A DNA stretch of 64,000 nucleotides, from the NCBI GenBank assembly GCA_963575745.1, contig CAUYUJ010014263.1, positions 193,604 through 257,603 on the forward strand, read 5' to 3'. The notes under the pieces were generated by a model. It had not been told where the DNA came from. It did not search any database and saw nothing but the letters and a program-made list of their open reading frames with translations. Made by a program: the position numbers and the translations under genes. Source of the DNA: Prorocentrum cordatum. Taxonomy: Eukaryota > Sar > Dinophyceae > Prorocentrales > Prorocentraceae. Below are positions 63,904 to 64,000 of the stretch, piece by piece. Each line of letters opens with the position of its first letter. Position 1 is the first letter of the stretch.

Positions 63904-64000
63904 ATGTGGGGTGGGGCTTAAGGGCTTAAGGGCTTAAGGGTCTTGGTGTCTTCGAGGGTCACGGAGGTTTGGAGGTTCAGATGTTCAGATCAATCGTTTT
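63904..64000. other. downstream flank with GGGCTTAA repeats
   Basis: GGGCTTAAGGGCTTAAGGGC at about 63914-63940, then AGATGTTCAGATCAATCG. Too short and wrong in sequence to be a telomere. Confidence 0.5.

Noticed and set aside
63910-63950. Telomeric repeat
   Set aside because: The unit is GGGCTTAA, three copies, not the TTTAGGG type expected for dinoflagellates.

Overview
The window looks like nuclear DNA of a dinoflagellate, perhaps a GC-rich, Prorocentrum-like genome (organism inferred). The signs are: sparse fragmentary genes in a GC-rich, repeat-saturated background; probable GC-AG as well as GT-AG introns; two diverged copies of the dinoflagellate spliced-leader sequence just upstream of reading frames; and several protein families I associate with dinoflagellate genomes. 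A 100-base N run (12901-13000) shows it is a scaffold. No rRNA gene, convincing tRNA, CRISPR array or bacterial operon is present.

Layout. 0.2-1.0 kb: last two exons of a C5-DNA methyltransferase. 1.45-2.36 kb: an intronless unknown gene behind a spliced-leader relic. 2.4-9 kb: non-coding, with a perfect 243-bp repeat pair around a T-rich block, short-period GGGACA arrays and a possible LINE endonuclease scrap. 9.4-10.65 kb (minus): a gene with a disordered N-terminus and a GIY-YIG-like domain. 14.0-17.5 kb: a two-part gene of a dinoflagellate family with transposase-like character, split by 1.6 kb containing another T-rich block. 17.6-30 kb: satellites and microsatellites (GA, 88-bp, 159-bp, 21-bp/246-bp). 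30.5-31.0 kb: decayed LINE 3' end.

31.9-39.85 kb is the best-resolved unit: a frameshifted Ty1/copia-type LTR retrotransposon, plus strand, with both LTRs, gag with a damaged CCHC knuckle, protease, integrase, reverse transcriptase, RNase H, a polypurine tract, and an extra 3' ORF that looks like an ExoX-type C-terminal domain.

40-58.8 kb is almost gene-free. It holds a CTTGGGGC-type minisatellite, a ~0.6-1 kb dispersed GC-rich repeat in at least six copies, a 92-bp satellite at two places, a 718-bp GTA/GTC array, an array of eight small palindromes and several 78-184-bp terminal-inverted-repeat elements. 59.45-63.9 kb: a second spliced-leader relic followed by a multi-exon gene of a family I associate with dinoflagellates, with CCT/GGA-filled introns and two frame breaks near homopolymers.

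The genes do not form a pathway. The coherent theme is retro- and DNA-transposon derived coding (methyltransferase, copia, LINE, transposase-like families) plus retroposed cDNA in an expanding-repeat background. Exon limits are read by eye from frame, motif and splice-site agreement and are approximate.
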